Assembly: GCA_030141605.1 (NCBI GenBank)
Contig: JAQGDQ010000027.1
Coordinates: 113,812 to 177,811, forward strand
Direction of reading: 5' to 3'
DNA: 64,000 bases
Source of the DNA: Tubiluchus corallicola
Lineage: Eukaryota; Priapulida; Priapulimorpha; Priapulimorphida; Tubiluchidae
This document shows positions 1-11,950 of this stretch, piece after piece. Below the pieces are notes generated by a model. That model saw only the letters and a list, made by a program, of their open reading frames with translations, made no database searches and had not been told where the DNA came from. Both the position numbers and the translations under genes were made by a program. Every line of letters begins with the position of its first letter. Position 1 is the stretch's first letter.

Positions 1-1602
1 AGTCATTCTAATTTAGAAATGTCGTTAATCATTTCTTTATCGCTCTGGTAATGTTTCGAGCTCTAATTACTTGCTCGAAAATTTCTTGTGCAAAAGTCAT
101 AAAAATAGAATATTTAATTTTCCATTGTTGTACGCTGATTGCACGACAAGCAACATGAGGACAGTACATAGATATAGGGTAAAGTGGGGAACATGAACAC
201 CTTTAGCAAAAATTGGATTTCGATCTACACGATTATAAGTTTCGCGCCTGTAAAAATGTTTAGTGGATAGCTGAAGCTACCAGCTTAGTATGTACTCCAA
301 CATTTGTCGTCTAATTGTACAAATATTCAGGGCAGGATTAACGCATAAGCAAATTAAGTGTATGCTTAAGACACCAAGCTGTCAAAAAATAAACTGAAAA
401 CAGATAAAATTTAAATAAAGTATGTTAAAGACCATTAACCATCTAACACAATTCAAAATGTGAGGTAGTGGGCTACAGAAGATTGACGAATTTTTTGCTG
501 TTTGCAGGTATCATACTTTTTTGTACCTGATTTGTTTAATTAAAATTTAATTTTGAAGGTGAAAACGAATTTAAGTGACATAAATCCTGTACAGACCAAT
601 GCAGTTTGTTCCCTATAATAATGTCGTTTAATTTGTATCACATAATACGTATGTTTGAGCCGCGAAACGTGCATGGGGCAAAGGTTTCTAGTGTTTAGGT
701 CCTTATAAAATTATTTTTCTACCAAACGTTTTACATTAATACAAGACAGATTCAGCGGTGTCTTATATTTCGTACGGACGGATAGCCATGGCTTATTAAT
801 TTCACAGAGGACACTAACAATATAGCGATATAGGTGAGACATAAGACTTTTATAGAATGTGTTCTCTTAAATCGATTAAATAGTTCAGTGGCATCGTTTG
901 CAGAAGTACTGAAGCAATCTAACGCTCTCATTTCTTTTATAATTAAATATTCTCCTGTAAATAGTGTTTCATGCAACTTCAACAGTTGTTCTAAGTCTAC
1001 TTTTCACTGACCACCTTCTGAAGCATAAGTCATAGTTGGTAGATACTAAGTGTTCATTGATGTTGTCATTTCCGACTTTCCTTTACTATAGTGTACGTAA
1101 CGTTTATCAAATTATATTGGTCAATAAATCTTATTCTAATAAGTAATTTGCGGCATGTCGAGTGTACTAATTTTCCTGTTAGAAATATATTTACAAACAA
1201 TCTTCATCCTCAATTTCCTTTTTACTGTAGATCCTATTATACGTGAACTTGCTCTTAATTAGAAGTAGCACTGAATTTCCTCTCTTATCTGTTGGAACCC
1301 TAACCATCCAATTACGGGAGCATCTTTTCAAGTTGATTGCTATCTGCAAAGACCTACGGCCGGTATGTAATTGGGGAAATCCTGGACTTAGAGAATTGAA
1401 TGAGAGAGACAGTATAGGACTGAGTAACGTACTTGTTGTCATTACACTGGTCCCACGGGGTTCGCTATAATGTATAGTCTGTTCTGACATATACTTGGTA
1501 CTGTATGAATTGTTTAGAGTGAACGAGTTTAATGTGAATGGATAGCCAATTTATTTCAAAAATAATTATTGCAGATTAAAAGAACAGTCAAAGTAGACGA
1601 AC
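1..1602. other. AT-rich non-coding stretch, no gene recognised
   Basis: I see no protein similarity or splice-flanked frame here. One detail is a MITE-like terminus near 174-205, reading ATATAGGGTAAAGTGGGG, which resembles the ends of the 390-bp element at 38,912-39,301. A weak opposite partner, TTCCCTATAA, lies near 608, so a decayed element of about 440 bp is possible but not shown. A 99-codon ATG frame on minus (1191-1490) has no recognisable domain and is of chance length. Confidence 0.5.
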
Positions 1603-1623
1603 TGTGCGCGCGCGCGCACACAC

Positions 1624-1693
<70 letters not shown>

Positions 1694-1695
1694 GC
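1603..1695. repeat. (GC)n then (CA)n dinucleotide microsatellite
   Basis: About 92 bp of almost perfect alternating purine-pyrimidine sequence starts with a GCGCGC block of about 12 bp and continues as CA repeats, ending in a CATGTG step. There is one internal CACGCA interruption. Such GC-plus-CA tracts are the classic Z-DNA-forming class. The clean repeat suggests an active, polymorphic microsatellite. Confidence 0.98.
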
Positions 1696-2140
1696 TTATA
1701 TAAGTTGCATTTAACTAATCAATTGTTGTGCGTTACCAATGAAGTTGAAGTATATTGTAATTTTAATTAAGCAAAAAAGCGCACTTGCACTTTACACGTT
1801 TGCAGTGGCAGTAACAAGAGTATAAACTAGCTGCTTGCTATGAAACTCTACCTTGCTTAACAAATTGAAGGCTTGTGCACAGATCAAATCAATGCTTGTT
1901 TTGATTTAGCAGACTGATCATAAATCGCGCCCAACAGTAAAGAAACAAGTAGTCAGAGCAGCTCATCACTCACGAAATAAGAAGCTAGTGAAAATAAAAG
2001 CTTGTTTTATCGCATTGAAAACTTAATGATTTCAAATTTAACTGGCGTAGTAACTCTCTCCTTGATATTTTAACTGCATTTTATGGCTTAACACAAAATG
2101 TTTACGAGCTGAAATAAAGAATAACTTGAATTAAAATTAA

Positions 2141-2197
2141 AGTTGATTAAGATGAAGCAAAGATAAACTCCTCTGCTGGTTCAGTGACTCGTCTTAG
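2141..2197 (+). repeat. Diverged direct repeat, copy 1
   Basis: The copy begins TTGATTAAG and contains CTGGTTCAGTGACTCGTCTTAG. It matches 2763-2820 in the same order: TTGATTAAG, then an A/G-rich piece, then CTCT(T)C(T/C)GCTGGTTCA, then a GTTCAGT-like piece ending TTTAG. The two copies are about 620 bp apart in the same orientation and are clearly diverged. They may be the ends of an old element or fragments of a dispersed repeat. No coding capacity was seen. Confidence 0.5.
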
Positions 2198-2762
2198 AAA
2201 TTTTAATCATCTCAGATTATTCGTCTCGTCACGACCATCCAATTATGAGTAGACACTGTCGTTGAATGCTGGCTTGCAGTGGGCCGAATTGTATGAAAAA
2301 ATAACAAACAAATCATGCAAAAGATCTCAACAAACGTAACAAATGCAAACACGGCGTTTTAAGAAGATTTTATAGTCACAATGGTGCATGTTAGTTAAAT
2401 CAATAGCCATATTGTTGAAGCTAATGAAAGAAATTATTCCCGCCGAAAACTTCTTTTGTAAAGGTTCAGTCAATTAACGGATTATCAAGTATTTACTTGT
2501 AGTTGATTTAAAACTTGGTTGAACTTTTCTCTGCTTGTTGCTGAAAAAAAGTTAATCAATCACACAGTAATTACAATAAGCGAATAGATGTAAAACGTTT
2601 TTACATGCATGGAGTATATTAGTAAGATAGGTATGTGATAGATAAATTATATTTATGAATAAATAAAGTAATTAAATAAAAATATTGAATAATTGAAATA
2701 AAAAATATTAAGACATTCAAGCCGTAACAAAGTTTGTTCTGGGGTAACAATATACGAAAGTA

Positions 2763-2820
2763 AACTTGATTAAGTTGAACTAGAGCAAGACTCTTCCGCT
2801 GGTTCAATGGTTCAGTTTAG
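2763..2820 (+). repeat. Diverged direct repeat, copy 2
   Basis: This is the second copy of the repeat at 2141-2197, sharing TTGATTAAG and CGCTGGTTCA. Just after it, at about 2840, comes the phrase AAATGCTGG. A related phrase, GAATGCTGGCTT, occurs after copy 1 (near 2265) and again near 3840, which suggests that the similarity extends beyond the core and that a third partial copy may follow the SINE array. Confidence 0.5.
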
Positions 2821-3224
2821 AGGCATTCCTCAGACAGCTAAATGCTGGATTACACAATATTAATATCACGAATTTTTATTTTTAGAAAATCTTTACGGTT
2901 TTGACGCCTTTGTTTCAGTTCATGGAGTCAGTTCCTTTCTAGTTGAGATTTTTTCAGAATGGATTCAGAGCAGAATACCTAATAACAGACCTAAGTAGAA
3001 ATTTTTCAAAAGTTTTGTTTTTTTAACTATGATGATTTGCAAAATTTTACTTGACTTTTACTTGATTTATTACAATAAAATATATATTTACATTCGTTTG
3101 TACATAAGTTATTTTCATTAGCAAAAAGAAATAAAAATGGATCATCATGTGTTCTTTTTAATGTTCTTTTTAGAATTTGTAATTTTCTTTAACATTACAA
3201 AGCAACTTTTTCCACAATAAAGAA

Positions 3225-3750
3225 CTTTGGCTTTTTCTAAGGATAACTGTCTGCCCACAGTTCATTTTGGTGTCCAGCAGAATTTCGTAGCTTCGAGTTC
3301 CGACGGAGGTGCAAAATTTTTCAATTTAAATGTTGCTTTTGTGCATTCATTGAATCGACCTTGTATTGTGTTGATGAACTGTAGGCTATCATTCCTCATG
3401 AACGACATTTATTGGCTGATCTTGTAAATTTGTGAGTCTGAAAAATCAGGTACCTGTGTCGTGTAACTGTTAGCATAGCTCGGTGAGCAGACAGTCTCGC
3501 GTTTGCTCCTCAGTGGACGTGTAAATTTTTTAGACTTTTCAATTTAGTATTGCTTTGATACAGTCACAGAATTGATCTTGTACTATCTGCTGGTGCAGTG
3601 TGAAATATGATTCCGCGTTGATAGACAGCTACTGAGTTAAAGTGCGAATTTCTCTGAGTTTGAAAAATGAGATGCCTCTGTAGTGTAATGGTTAACATAT
3701 CTGCCCGTGTGAGCAGGTGATAGGTTCGTGTCCCAGTGAAGAGAAGATTT
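3225..3750 (+). mobile_element. Tandem array of three tRNA-derived SINE-like units
   Basis: Three diverged units follow each other at a spacing of about 210-220 bp. Each has a tRNA-like head with a pol III B-box-like site: GCTTCGAGTTCC at about 3290, a decayed GTTTGCTCC at about 3501, and GGTTCGTGTCCC at 3723. The second and third heads also keep an A-box-like TGTAAYNGTTARCAT (about 3463 and 3683). The third head has a CTGC/GCAG stem at the anticodon-arm position. The bodies share TTTTTCAATTT, a TTGCTTT segment, a GAATYGA-CTTGTA segment and a closing TGAAAAAT just before the next head. Tandem SINE dimers and trimers are known in several families. The unit at 47,090-47,300 belongs to the same family by body sequence. 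The tRNA source is uncertain. Confidence 0.75.
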
Positions 3751-3789
3751 AAATCGCCCAAGCGCGCCTCGGCTACCAGTAATTCACGG

Positions 3790-5982
3790 TTCCATGGAAC
3801 GTGTACGCCTAGCTGCCGTTCTCACTAAATTAGTCAGGTGAATGCTGGCTTACACGCTAATTGCGGTAATTGCTATTACACAAGCACAGGAGATCACGCT
3901 TAGCCTTTGTGGTCAGATTAACTTCATTGACAGAAATATTCTAGCTGGAGTAGCAAATAATGAGGAGTATAATACTACATAGGAGCATACGCTAGTTGAT
4001 AGTATTAAATTCTGAAAGAAAACAAAACGAATTAAAAATAATAATTGCACGGCTTATATTGTCGATAGACGATAGTGCTTCGTTTCTATTCATTTTAATT
4101 CAATTTAACTTGCACAAATATCATTTCATATCAATTATGCATTAGATAATAAAATTCATATATTACAACGAATAAAGGTGAGTTAAATTAAATCTTACAA
4201 ACACTATACAAAAATTTTAAAGAAAGTTATTAACTTCTCCAAATGATCGTCACATTCTCCATGATTTCTTTTAGGATCTCTTTTCTGGATTTCTCCACTC
4301 TCATTACCCTTGTCCTTTGCTAGAATTCATTATATTCATTAAAAGGAAATTGTTTAATCGATAATCATTGGATCCTTTGTGATATTTGCAATTCGTAATA
4401 CTAATTGCAAGACTAATATTATTACTACTTATTTTTTCATGTGGTCATCCAATCAGCACAAATCCACTAATCTCTAAAATAAAGGCAACGTGTAAAGTAC
4501 CCATGGTCGAATGTTGCCCTCGCCTTTGGTTTTGTTATTTTTAGTCCTTGTCTGTTTTTTGTAATTATTGTAATGAACCACGTGTGAGAAATAAACTGTA
4601 TCTAAATCTAACTATGTAGTCCTATAATATTCCATAGACTGATTGTACGACAGCAGCTTGTCGATGTCAGTTTACCTGTAACTATTAACAATAATATGAT
4701 TTTTCAGACTCAATTGCATTGAATATCTTGAAGAAATACAATGTAACTTTTGGCCTTTTTTGTGAAGATATTGAGAAACGTGTCAGTAATTACCAGTATT
4801 TCCGCTACTATTCTTCTGTATTCATCAGTTCAAAGTCTGCAGAACCTGCGAGTGTAGAACGTTGCACAATAAAAGACAACCACCTGACCAGCATGACGTA
4901 GTCCAACACAGCAAGAACCCTTTTACTTTTAATTACACTTCATTAAAATAGGATAATGCTACCTCCTTTTCAAGCTCAGCTACTTGTTGGAAATTTTACT
5001 GTATTTACATTTAAGTTATACGAATCTTTCAATGGAGTTAAATCTATATTTACTCCCCTGTAAAACAGACAAAGATAATTTATGTTAGAACTTTGCATCA
5101 ACATAAAATGTGTACAGATCGATTTTTTATTTTGATGTTATGTTACGAAAATGTTGTTATTCGTATTATGACATGATTAATTAACTAATAATATTATTTG
5201 CTGCTTAAGTAATTCACATACTCACGTTACATCAAATTTAGAGGTTATTTGCTGCATTTTAACAAAAGTTGTAACTTATAAACATTTATTTTATTACTTT
5301 TATCTTACAATTTTTATAAATTTTCAATTTTTACTGTAAATATGTTTTATGAACCTCGTGTTTGAAATAACATAACTTACTTACCTACTACTTCTTTACT
5401 TGCTTACATATTTACTTACTCACTTACTTACTTATGTGTACCTTAGCACTGCTATAACATTTTATTTCTGACTTTTATAAATGTAGCATATAAACTAATA
5501 AATAAAAAAAACACTGCCTCTTCAAACCTGCATGTGTTCCATCCAGGTCTTTCCATCTAGTTCTTTCATCCAGGTCTTTTCCTGTGGGAATACCACAGGG
5601 ATTAGCTTCTATTGTGTGACTGTCGCATGACGGCATTTTCTTCATAAAAGCAGCATTGTCTTATCTTTTACAATAAGCCTCTTAAATCATTAAACGAGGG
5701 TTACGCCATTTAGACGCTGAGGTCTGACGCAATGTGCCATACGTGTAACTAAGAAACTAGTAATTCCCTTGCACTCCATAATGAAATGGGTTAGTAACAT
5801 AAAAGTAAACTTATTCTATGCAGTTCGTAACTTTGTAGGAAATAACCCTGGCACATGAAAATTAAAACTTACTAAATCACATAGCACAGAATTAAGAGAA
5901 GTCAGCTGATATGTTTTCAGATAAAAGTATTGTCGACACCATCACCAACACCAACACCACCACTTACAACAACAACAATACT
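3790..5982. other. Non-coding stretch with two retrotransposon-tail-like motifs
   Basis: No gene is seen. Two similar pieces, near 4570-4610 (AATGAACCACGTGTGAG then AATAAA) and 5340-5375 (TATGAACCTCGTGTTTG then AATAAC), may be 3' ends of the same old retrotransposon family on the plus strand, each running into a simple-sequence or A/T-rich tail (CTTACTTA repeats at 5385-5440). This is a similarity by eye only. Confidence 0.35.
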
Positions 5983-6062
<80 letters not shown>

Positions 6063-6066
6063 TATT

Positions 6067-6099
<33 letters not shown>

Positions 6100-6102
6100 G
6101 TC
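5983..6102. repeat. (ATC)n trinucleotide microsatellite
   Basis: About 120 bp of ATC repeats with one ATTATT interruption near 6061. It follows a degenerate CAACACCAA/AACAAC stretch at 5940-5980. A frame crossing it would encode polyisoleucine, so I do not treat it as coding. Confidence 0.98.
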
Positions 6103-7030
6103 AATTTAGTCGCCGTAATTTGATTTGAAGACGCCTTATCGGCTTTTGTTTGTTTTCTTGCCTAAAAGAAAGTTTAGTACGAATTCATAAACATGACGTT
6201 AAAGCATATTATAGTACTGCCAACTGCAGAATGCACTGCGTATTCGCATGCGTCCGCAATTATGCTGATTTGTGGTATTTACTCAACAAGCTATCATTTA
6301 CAGATTTTAATGTAAAAGCAATGTCAGACGACGTCTAGAACCAAGGCGACGCTGAATCGAAACCTGAAATTTCATTTACTGGTAGAGTCTGACCTGACGA
6401 CCGATGCAATCTTCCTTAATCTGTGCAGACAGTTTTCTTGGAAGTACAATACACTGCATTTACTCCCGTCCATTATTCAATTTCCTTAGTTCGAGCAATT
6501 ATTAGACCAGACTCAAAACTGGTGGACATGTTACGTGCTATTTGAAGCTGTGAAGCAATTATTAAGGTATAGTGGTTAACACAGAAGCCATGTAGTATAT
6601 ACATGCGCACACTCAATTCTAGTTCTACAACTTGTGTGTTAAGTCTGTGAGTATAGCTTCGCCGATTACTACTGAAAATACGTTCCATATCACGTTCCGT
6701 GTCATGTGACACGAGCTCAAGATTAGCCTACGAAAATCATTTTGTATCTGAACAACAAACTGATTTATACCAAATTCATTTACCCAACTGTATCAGTGTG
6801 TCCTACATTTAATATACACTTAATATTTAAATAACCAAAAATATAGATATAGATACAGATATAGATTTTGTTTGGATTGCCTGCATCCGTATTTTGTTTG
6901 GACTATCTAGCCACTAAAGAGCAATCATCTGTGCAAGACATTAATGACGTTTTGATATGATATATTCTCTATTTCCTTGATTCTTTATGCAGGTTTATCT
7001 ACCGTACTCTACCTTTTCTTTGTATCCCTA
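6103..7030. other. Non-coding stretch, nothing recognised
   Basis: Only short chance frames and an AGATATAGATA-type cryptic repeat near 6842-6866 are present. Confidence 0.5.
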
Positions 7031-7035
7031 GCCAT

Positions 7036-7203
7036 TTATACGTTTTCCTGCAATGTTTTTAGCACTTTTGCATCATCTAATTTTTTATCATTTCTTGGAA
7101 GCTTCTTTCTTGCTTCTTTGGTAAAATTATATACCATGTCACACTCAAGAAGATGCTCAGTGATCTCTTCTTCATTTTTGCCTAATGGATATCTCAAATC
7201 TTC
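7036..7203 (-). pseudogene. LINE relic: C-terminal tail of a non-LTR retrotransposon protein
   Basis: The minus strand reads 55 codons to a TAA at 7036. The sequence runs from EDLRYPLGKNEEEITEHLLE through CDMVYNFTKE, then ARKKLPRNDKK, to LQENV. The piece with paired acidic residues, then E-H-L-L-E-C, is the usual C-terminal pattern of LINE polyproteins after the reverse transcriptase or RNase H region (C..C...E(T)xEHLLxxC, then R..L). The first cysteines of the pattern are missing. A second frame just upstream on the same strand (RLGKRKIARINSRK, about 7210-7250) may be the preceding segment, joined through a frameshift. No reverse transcriptase core is present, so this is a decayed 3' fragment. 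The clade cannot be set, but Jockey/R1-like elements are the closest in pattern. Recognition is from memory of the family, not from a search. Confidence 0.5.
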
Positions 7204-7253
7204 CTTGAATTAATTCTTGCAATTTTTCTTTTCCCTAACCAGTAGCATGTTTA

Positions 7254-8195
7254 ATTTAATTTTTAGCTTTTTTTAGTCTGGTGTTAATTCTATTATATAA
7301 CGTTTCATAATCTAGAAATTCAAACTTTGATGTCTAAACTTAAATGTTACGTTTGGTCAAACTTTCATCTCAATCAATTATAATAATATGAATACCTGTG
7401 GTCTTATTATAAACGCAGTCTATATCGCGCTGTGAACAGATGCATGTAAGATCTCATACAGTGATCATTATACGTTTGTGAGTCGCAATAATAAAGCTTC
7501 TTTATAGACCCAACTTGTACAATTAGAGATCGCATAATCCATGCTTGATTAATCCAAGTAAAGCCGTGAACGTATTTCTATGATTCATTCATTCGTTTAT
7601 TCAATTTCATCAGCGCATTAATAATTTCTGCGTAGCGCCCTCACTGGACAAGCCTAAATGCTCGTCTTGCTCAATTAGGTGCCGATTTTATAGACATCTA
7701 ATCCGTGGTTGCCTCTTTATGATTCACCATTACACGAAAGATTTGATAAACTATAGTTAACCTATTGATTTCGGATTGGCACGTCAGTGATATAGAAAAT
7801 TTCTTAGATTGCCTTGCTGATAGCGTGAAATTAATGTTGATTCATAAAGAAGTTTCTAAACGGAAGATTGCGTCTCTAATGGTAGGCCTAAAGTTGTCTC
7901 TCACGCGTCCAGATGCATGGTCATTCAGAACACTTCTTGAGTTTCTCAGTGCTGAAGAACTGGGTGGACATCAAGAGTGACAGTAAAAATTTAAGTATCG
8001 TTCAAATATGACAATATCAAGCCGTCATTTTCGACAGTCGGTTGTCATTCTCGGACTGAACAGGCAATAATGCGAGCCAATGCTCAGCTAGAAGAGCCCA
8101 TTTATAGCACATGCTGTCATTAAAAACAACGAAATTATTAACAAAAAGCGGCTGCATAAATTATATTTTGCAAGTCTATGAGTACACAAATTTCC
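7254..8195. other. Non-coding stretch, nothing recognised
   Basis: A 71-codon plus-strand frame (7765-7980) has no recognisable domain and is not flanked by good splice signals. Otherwise this is unique-looking AT-rich sequence up to the MITE at 8196. Confidence 0.45.
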
Positions 8196-8428
8196 GTGCG
8201 TGACTGCGCTAGGTTTTATAGATTTGTACAAGACAATGTACAGGAGCTTATGCTCGAACTACGGCGACCAAACATGAACATGGTGCTTTGTCAACCTACA
8301 CTAAATAATGTGAGTATGCGCCTATAGTTACTATACAATCAGGCAGCAACACCTTTAACTAATGGAACGACGTACATTTTCTGTACATTTTCTTGTACAA
8401 GTCTATAAAACCTAGCGCAGTCACGCAC
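8196..8428. mobile_element. MITE with 48-bp terminal inverted repeats
   Basis: The left arm 8196-8243 starts GTGCGTGACTGCGCTAGG and continues TTTTATAGA, TTGTACAAGA, ATGTACAG. The right arm 8381-8428 is its near-perfect reverse complement, ending CCTAGCGCAGTCACGCAC. The arms differ by only a few substitutions and one or two indels. The 137-bp centre has no coding frame. Total length is 233 bp, typical of a MITE mobilised by an enzyme encoded elsewhere. The high arm identity suggests recent insertion. No clear target site duplication could be read (CC on the left, TG on the right), so the superfamily is open. Confidence 0.85.
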
Positions 8429-11110
8429 TGGTATTTCTGCATTATTTAGAGGTGAAAATTCGCCCATTAATGAAATATACTTGGCGTTATCCGAATATAA
8501 TTTGAAAATTCATTTGAGCTTCTGCTTTTAATCTCCGAAATTTTTTTCTTTGATATCGCTTTTCCTTTACAGCACATGCTAAACAAAATCCGTTTTTATA
8601 CAAAGCTGTTTCGGCGCTATTTCAGAAATAAAGAGAAGTTGGATAACACCCCTTAAACAAATACGTTCAAAGTAAGTGAGGGAAAACTGATCGTCTGGAA
8701 AGAGTTTAGTATTTTTTGGACATTCAGTAAGTTTTTTCAACAGTTTTCTTTTCAGGGACCGTGTAAACATTAGGTATAACACGAATACATTGTGTATAAT
8801 TTCGTCAACATTACTATTTATAATAACATTTAATCAATTTACATTTGTTCTGAAATCTAAGCATCTACTTCAGCCATGCAAATGAAGAATGAGACACAGT
8901 AGTCCTACATATGAATAGGTTAACTGATTTAAGGTATTTTAACTTAATTAAATTGTCATCTAGACTATGAGTTAAATTTAATACGTAATCTTTATTTAAA
9001 AATATTATAAATATTTACAAAAAAGTATAAAATGTGGAAGCAGGGTAAAACGTATATAAAGCAGTAAAATTTTACAGATAAAAAGGACTAATTAAAAGAT
9101 TACGAGTAAAAGCAGAAACAGCCAAGGCTACTTACAGATGCTAGTCAAAAGAAAAGTGATTATTAAGATTTACATCTTTTAAATGTTTTTTAAAAAGTTT
9201 GCTACTCTGAGCACAAATCAAGGGCCCCTCGTTACGTTAGATAAAGGTGCTTTGCCTAATAATGCTGCTGCCAATTTGTAAGGTATCTCCAGGCGCATAC
9301 ACGCATTCAATCAAACGGTTTGCCAGGTTTAATCATTATTTTAGCGGAATTTACTATGCAGGGTGTTTTTATAGTTATAGTGGCTGTAGGGATAGTTATA
9401 ATAACTATATGTAAGGATAGTTGTAATAACTTGTGCCTAAATTTACTTTTTAAAAACTTGGTTTTCTCGCATGCTGCCGTTTTCTATCTACAGTTAAATT
9501 TAGAAACAATGTTATAATTAAAATTTCTGTTTATCCGATTGCAGGACTAAATCGTATAACCGATAATAAAAACCTGTAATTGCCGATCCTAGCGCATCTT
9601 TTATTTCTATTATTAAACACTACAAATAAAACAGAAAGAAAATAAAAAACTGCTGAAAAAGATGCAAAACATAATCATAATACAAATAATGAACACAAAA
9701 ATGTAAAACTGACCACTAAAGAGACAAAGAGACAGACAAACAAATAAACAAGCAAACAATCAGAAAAGTAAAAAAGAACATGCATTTATTTATTTATTTT
9801 ATTCTCACCCAATAGTAAAAGACGGTGTATAATAAAAACAATATATGTGAAACATGTTGGCAAAATATTGTGTACAAGTACAACATTTACAAGAGTGTGG
9901 TAAAAAGAGATGAACTACTTACATGTATCTGTTGTGTGCGTGAAATTTACGCTAATTAACTTTATTCAAGTGGCTTTTAGATAACTTAATATTTTGTGCA
10001 GGCACGAGGGGCACAGCATCAGCATCAGCAGGCAAGGAATTGAAAGAATTCGCGATTTGAGAAAAATTGACCAACTGATACTTTAGCAGTTCGACGCACG
10101 AGAGTGATTTTGCCTTGTTCCATTGCAAAGGTCAAAAGATACAGGGGTAAAAAAATTGTGAAAATCAACATCAACTTCCCAATGAATAATTTGGTAGCAT
10201 AAAGTTAAATCTTTCTGAATGCCTTCTTTCTAAAGACTTTAGATTTAGAAACTCCAAACGCTTAGGATATGGCGTAGACATTAAACTACAATGGGTTCGA
10301 AGTATCCAAACGCATACAACATTAAACAAGCTGTAGGCCGAAATTTACGCAAAGGATTAAAGCAAACAGCACATAAACATGACTCTAAAACAAAAAAGAC
10401 GTCAACAGAAAAAACTATCTTTAGGTAAAAATTAACAAAATGAATGGATGGTTTAATCCATTATCCAATAAATGGTGGAACAAATCTTTTGACCAGCTAA
10501 TCGCGAAAATTGCCAATCCAAATAGTGTAAGATGAAAATGCCAAATCGGTTACAATGAGGCCGAAGTCATTATCAAGTGATGGCGCTTTCCATCATGGCA
10601 TCCTAAATTCATCAGGACTAAATACCGTTTACAAAGTTTAATGAGGAACTAAGCGGTTATTCGCTTCAATGAACGATGCTAATTGTTGGTATAATTAGTG
10701 GAGAAATAATGAGTGCCCGCAGCTTCATGATAATGAACAACAATAACCACGGGGCTAAGTGAGGACTTATAATAAGAGGGTCTGCTGCCAGTTGCAACTG
10801 AGCAAATGGACATATAAAATAGCTCCATTAGTATTATTTTAAAATGGCGGTAACTGCGGCAAGCAGGCCCAGCTGGAAATAATACACAATAACTGGACAT
10901 GAATGGACGTCTGAGATGACCGTTCCATTAAAACGTGAATTTCAATAGAGGTGTACATATAACATTTGGCTATTCAGTTACAGATCGTTTCGCCTATGGA
11001 GCTGACCATTAAACGAGGAAGTCAATATATGCTTCGATATGTGTTCATTGTGATCAAACAATTCACTAACACCAAAATGTTTATCTCGATTTCTTCTCAA
11101 GATCCATCCG
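8429..11110. other. Non-coding stretch, nothing convincing
   Basis: No gene is recognised in about 2.7 kb. There are cryptic simple repeats near 9715-9790 (GACAAACAAATAAACAAGC type, then TTTATTTATT) and 9375-9430 (GATAGTT-ATAATAACT repeated twice). GC is a little higher near 10,640-10,900, without splice-flanked frames. Confidence 0.45.
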
Positions 11111-11119
11111 TCTCTCTCG

Positions 11120-11201
<82 letters not shown>
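11111..11201. repeat. (TC)n microsatellite
   Basis: About 90 bp of TC repeat with a CGCTG interruption near 11,119-11,122. It is a homopurine-homopyrimidine mirror repeat, so it can form H-DNA (triplex). The 108-codon frame through it is a by-product (poly Leu-Ser). Confidence 0.98.
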
Positions 11202-11202
<1 letters not shown>

Positions 11203-11737
11203 ATTCTACCTTCCTCTCAAGATCTCTCTTACAAAATCATATGCACTATGTGGTTACACCATATGCACGTTTCAGTCATTCAATCTCTCTAGTTTCTTGA
11301 GTAAATCTCTATAATGTAGCCCCATTTCATAATTATCGTCCTTCTTTTAGTCCTCACAAAGAAGTGACAGTTTGAACCATTTCATTTAAACCTGTCTATA
11401 CCTGTCAGTGTTCCATTCAAAACTCTATACTATCTGTGCTCATTTAAAGCTGTAAGCGGAAAATGCTTCCAGTTGATTAACTTGTCATTTCGCATTTTCG
11501 TGTCAACAGTTTTCCACTTGACAAATATTTCTTCAATTCATCACACTGATTGAATGAAGCCAAGCGTTTTTACAGGCAAACTGTCTGATAGGGTTCAGGC
11601 TTTACCTTTTCACAGTAATGTCTTTTATGCTACATTGCCCACCACCTATCTCTCTGTAATGTAGCGACTGGAAAGTGAAGCGAGAAACGATGGTCGACTA
11701 GCTTATTTCGTTTTCCTTATCTAGGTTATTATTGTTT

Positions 11738-11882
11738 GATTGATTAACTAACTGACTCACTGACTAACTAACTGACAGACTGACTAACTAACAGACAGAC
11801 AGACAGACTGACTGGCTGGCTGAATGACTGACTGACTGACTGACTGACTGACTAACTGATTGGCTTACTAACTGACTCACTT
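11738..11882. repeat. Degenerate (GACT)n / (GACA)n tetranucleotide repeat
   Basis: About 145 bp built from ACTGACT, AACTGACA and GGCTGGCTGA variants, with the cleanest run ACTGACTGACTGACTGACTG near 11,827-11,852. A short continuation of the same repeat, GACTGTCTGACTGAGTGAC, occurs after the foldback at 12,223-12,240. The foldback at 11,951-12,160 may therefore have inserted into this simple-repeat tract. Confidence 0.9.
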
Positions 11883-11950
11883 CCCAAACAGCTCACAAGA
11901 TCTTGTTACAAGGTTATGACAACATTTTTGCAAATATTGAGACAATATAG

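Larger units (their letters stand above)
1696..3224. other. Non-coding stretch with a diverged direct repeat
   Basis: No gene is recognised. The stretch contains a direct repeat pair, annotated separately at 2141-2197 and 2763-2820. The rest is AT-rich unique-looking sequence. Confidence 0.5.

Noticed and set aside
1191-1490. 99-codon ATG frame on minus and an overlapping plus frame
   Set aside because: Chance length for this composition, weak start context, no domain, no splice sites.
5911-6123. Poly-isoleucine frame
   Set aside because: Translation of an ATC microsatellite.
10966-11292. 108-codon plus frame
   Set aside because: Two thirds is the TC microsatellite read as Ser-Leu.
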